Source: a virus. From it: a DNA stretch of 22,514 nucleotides. Under the pieces are notes generated by a model. It saw nothing but the letters and a program-made list of their open reading frames with translations, had not been told where the DNA came from and made no database searches. Shown here one piece after another: positions 19,538-22,514 of the stretch (within the stretch, counting starts at the first letter, position 1; every line of letters starts with the position of its first letter). The position numbers and the translations under genes are program-made. The stretch lies in the IMG/VR virus record IMGVR_UViG_3300027132_000059, positions 1-22,514 of that record. One strand, given 5' to 3'.

Positions 19538-22514
19538 ACAGACACCGCTAAAGCCCTTATATCTTTAATTTTAGGAATATTCTGAGTATTATCTGACAAT
19601 AATACAATTTTTATACAAAATATTTTATATGTGCTGTAAGCTGATCTTGATGTATCATAATACTGTACTACGGAGCTATCAGCCCAATACTTGAATGCAG
19701 TAAGTGGCTGTGTAACTTTCTCTACGGTTAAACCAGTAGTAGTTGTATTTGAATAAGGACCAGTGTTACTTGTTAACTGTAATGACGTACTATTTGTAAC
19801 AGCATTTACTACATTAATTTCGTAATCAGTATTTGTATCGGTGTTCACAATTTTGATTAAATCACCAACAACAAGATCAGTATTAAATGTTGTAGAGGAT
19901 CCTGTTATAGTATTGTTGCTGTTCGTAGCTGCGACACCAGTTAATCTTGTTGCAGGAGGTGTCTTAGGTAATGAATACTCATACTCAAGGTAATCCTCCT
20001 CATCTGCTAGATCACTGAATAAACTAGTTTCTGTAGTCTGATCCAATAGAGTCCATTCTTTAGAATCAAACTGACCACCATCATCGTTACTCAATATTTT
20101 AGTATAAACTAAAACACTAGTACCCGCAGGCTTGTATGCAGTCACATAAAACTTCATATCCTCTGCATCGAGACCGTCAGCTAGAACAACACGCTTGGAT
20201 ATATATTTCACTTCTGCATTACCATACTTGGTATTTTCATCTGCGCTGGAATTATTAATCCTGTTTTGTAGTAATACAACACTAGCTGGTGTTAGATCTA
20301 TAACAGGGCTTACTTTATCTGATGTTGATGGTCTACCTAAAGTAGCTGTAATCCGTAAAGATTTATTACCACTATGGTTAGCTATCTCATTACTTCTTGA
20401 TCTCATTTCCAACTCAACGTCATTTTTATTAGATACTCCAAATCCAATATTTCCTGTACTAAAAGAATTAGAAGTAGTAGCTGCGTTCTGGGACAAATCA
20501 ATACTTGCTGATGAAGGTGTTAATGTAGATGCATGAACTTCTAGGAAGTTATAAGCATAATCATCTATGGAACTAATCACGGCTGTTGCATCTGATTTAG
20601 ATCCTACTATAGTTTTTGTTGCCTGGAACAAAAAGGAAGCATTAGCTGCTGTTGAGCTATCAATAACGATTGTGTCATCATTACCAATCTCAGCTACACG
20701 GCCAGTTACAGCTTTCTGTATATTTAAATATGTAGTAGAACCATCAGCTAATCGTTCAGGCCAGTCTTTTAGTAACAGAAGTGATGATGTCACCCCAAGT
20801 ACCATATTAACCTGAAAATGTTCTGTAACTCCGTGATGAGCCACACCAGACGCCGCTGTTGCTAAAGGAGCATCTATAGTGAGTTGAGTAGTGTTTGCAA
20901 TAGCAGTTACTTCACGGACACTATTACCAATAAGTAAATAATCACCTACACTATACTCGGTTGTGAAACTTGTTCCAGAACCAGTGATTGTTGTAGGTGC
21001 ACTATTTGATACGGTGCCGGTCTTTAAGACCTTATCAGTACCATATACCATTAGCACATTTTCACCACGAGTCAGCAATGCCGTCAGTGATGATGATGTG
21101 ACTACAAATGGCGATGATACGTTACTTGTTAGATTAGCAGATGTAATGAATGTATTAGACTTCTGAGCAATCAACTCACCACCTTCAAAACTACCTTCAG
21201 TATTTGATAAAGTAAAGAACTCATAGTTTTTATTCTCCAGCACTATAGTTCCGGATGAAGGTGTAAATTTAGCGTAGTATAAATTAAATTTAAGATCCTC
21301 TGTTTGTACTGGGGTCCATACTTTATCATTCGATGAAATAAACAATACTCCAACACCAAAGTCACCATTATCAATCTTGTTACTAGATACATCTGGCTGA
21401 CCTGGTACTGCAGTCCATACAGCGTAATCAGGTGAGTTTTGATCTGGGAGAATTGCAATACAGTAGTCTATGTTATTTCTAATAAACACAGGGGTATCTA
21501 AAACAACAGTAGTTGCTACTTGTCCCGTATTGCTTACATTTACATCGTCAGCAGAAATAAACTTGTTAGAAAGGATTATAGGGGTAGGTACACCATTTAG
21601 AGTTTCACGGATTTGAACTGCTATACCAGCGGTCGTACTTTTACTCTTAAAGAATAAGTCTAACTTGGTTATATAACACCCATCACCGCTATCATTGAAG
21701 TTTAAATTAAAGGTCTGTGCAAGAGGGTCCCATCTTATAACACGCTGTGTTGTAGTTGTCGTTACATCAATAGTTGTCTGGTATACAGCTGGAAATGATG
21801 CAGGGGCTTTGGTAATCATCGAGAGATTTGTCATCTCTTTCTTGAAGTTGTAAGCATTGTAAGGGGCAGTTACCCTTGATACTGCGCTATCTGAACTTTC
21901 ATAACTATCTGTATCAACAATTAAAACTTCACGCTGACCAACGTTGAATGTGTTTCCTGGTATAAAGAATGCACCAGCTAATCCACCTGTACTATTAGCA
22001 ACTAGGTTAGCACCAACTGGTCCTATGAATGAGAAATTGGTACTCTGAGATAATCCCTCTGTACCCCCATTGAGATCGGCCATACTAACAACCTGAGCAG
22101 GTCTACTTTGGAGTGGTTTTCCATCAAAGAATACATAGTGTCTTGCACCAGGTCTGAGTCCAATAACAACAAACTCAACTTGTTGTTCTCTAATAAATGG
22201 ATTGAAGTCAAACTGGGATACAAAATCTCCAATATCCTCCTTTGTTTGAACAGTCTGACCAGGAACAATTGATCCAGTTGTTGTTGCGGTAGTAGTTGTT
22301 GTTTTCTGTTCTTGTACAGCAAAATTTTTACCTTGTGCTGTCGTCACGAAATCTGAAGTATTGACAGTTATTGTTTTACCTGTTCCTTTGAGAGTAAAGT
22401 TATCATTTATAGAATTAACAATAGCGTTAAATTGCTTTGAAAAGTCGATAGTGAAGGAGGTTGCTTTTGTTGTTAAGTCATAGTAGTTATCATACTCCGG
22501 GAATAATCTCATAG
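19534..22514 (-). CDS. Large baseplate/tail structural protein (5' end possibly outside the window)
   Basis: At least 992 residues. An ATG lies at 22512-22510, but the frame stays open to the edge and no upstream stop or ribosome site can be seen, so the gene may extend further. RWDPLAQTFNLNF (260-272) followed by DLFFKSKS, VQIRETLNGVPTP and VFIRNNIDYCIAILP is a signature I associate with large virion proteins of marine T4-like phages. The segment AEVKYISKRVVLADGLDAED (766-785) followed by YVTAYKPAGTSVLVYTK is similarly typical. Two copies of a small beta domain lie at about 499-550 and 859-915 (TITGSGTSF, VGDYLLI and TITGSSTTF, VGDLIKI). In position it takes the place of T4 genes 9-10, but I cannot equate it with one of them. 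Confidence 0.75.
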   Translation of the reverse strand, partial: MRLFPEYDNYYDLTTKATSFTIDFSKQFNAIVNSINDNFTLKGTGKTITVNTSDFVTTAQGKNFAVQEQKTTTTTATTTGSIVPGQTVQTKEDIGDFVSQFDFNPFIREQQVEFVVIGLRPGARHYVFFDGKPLQSRPAQVVSMADLNGGTEGLSQSTNFSFIGPVGANLVANSTGGLAGAFFIPGNTFNVGQREVLIVDTDSYESSDSAVSRVTAPYNAYNFKKEMTNLSMITKAPASFPAVYQTTIDVTTTTTQRVIRWDPLAQTFNLNFNDSGDGCYITKLDLFFKSKSTTAGIAVQIRETLNGVPTPIILSNKFISADDVNVSNTGQVATTVVLDTPVFIRNNIDYCIAILPDQNSPDYAVWTAVPGQPDVSSNKIDNGDFGVGVLFISSNDKVWTPVQTEDLKFNLYYAKFTPSSGTIVLENKNYEFFTLSNTEGSFEGGELIAQKSNTFITSANLTSNVSSPFVVTSSSLTALLTRGENVLMVYGTDKVLKTGTVSNSAPTTITGSGTSFTTEYSVGDYLLIGNSVREVTAIANTTQLTIDAPLATAASGVAHHGVTEHFQVNMVLGVTSSLLLLKDWPERLADGSTTYLNIQKAVTGRVAEIGNDDTIVIDSSTAANASFLFQATKTIVGSKSDATAVISSIDDYAYNFLEVHASTLTPSSASIDLSQNAATTSNSFSTGNIGFGVSNKNDVELEMRSRSNEIANHSGNKSLRITATLGRPSTSDKVSPVIDLTPASVVLLQNRINNSSADENTKYGNAEVKYISKRVVLADGLDAEDMKFYVTAYKPAGTSVLVYTKILSNDDGGQFDSKEWTLLDQTTETSLFSDLADEEDYLEYEYSLPKTPPATRLTGVAATNSNNTITGSSTTFNTDLVVGDLIKIVNTDTNTDYEINVVNAVTNSTSLQLTSNTGPYSNTTTTGLTVEKVTQPLTAFKYWADSSVVQYYDTSRSAYSTYKIFCIKIVLLSDNTQNIPKIKDIRALAVSV

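Overview
The window is the virion-structure region of a tailed phage of the T4-like (contractile-tail, myovirus) group, most like the marine T4-like phages of picocyanobacteria or SAR11-type hosts. The assignment rests on three contiguous, recognisable neck/tail-completion genes (gp13, gp14 and the start of gp15, in T4 order), on tail-fibre and adhesin proteins of kinds common in marine T4-like phages, and on the AT-rich, tightly packed layout. Every supported gene is on the minus strand, so the transcription order is from high to low coordinates. No host-derived photosynthesis gene, tRNA, integrase or CRISPR array is visible, so the host cannot be fixed more precisely.

Layout in transcription order. 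(1) 22514-19310: the 3' part of a large baseplate/tail structural protein (its 5' end may lie outside the window) and a small coiled-coil protein overlapping it by ATGA. (2) 19329-14230: a 1699-residue fibre with 12-residue tandem repeats, two large internal domain duplications and a C-terminal self-cleaving S74 chaperone domain. (3) 14246-13673: two small virion proteins. (4) 13646-9895: two related tail-fibre proteins (557 and 615 residues) separated by a 67-residue coiled-coil protein that starts with GTG. (5) 9878-7697: two paralogous virion proteins, one with an inserted domain, and a small virion protein. (6) 7687-4403: a protein with three LamG/concanavalin-like lectin domains, then a polyglycine adhesin-like protein. 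(7) 4391-1799: five small genes. Two are clear Fe(II)/2-oxoglutarate oxygenases, one is a probable divergent member of that fold, and two are unrecognised. (8) 1755-1: gp13, gp14 and a truncated gp15.

In T4 the stretch between the baseplate genes and gp13 holds genes 9-12 and wac. Here that position carries a large, internally duplicated host-recognition arsenal plus an oxygenase cassette. The likely joint role is to build fibres and adhesins, possibly with hydroxylation of virion or host proteins by the oxygenases, and then to make the neck and tail terminator. Genes abut or overlap by a few bases almost throughout, so translational coupling in long late transcripts is likely. Candidate T4-type late promoters precede gp13 and, more weakly, the adhesin. 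No intergenic stretch exceeds about 45 bases. The plus strand has only shadow reading frames.
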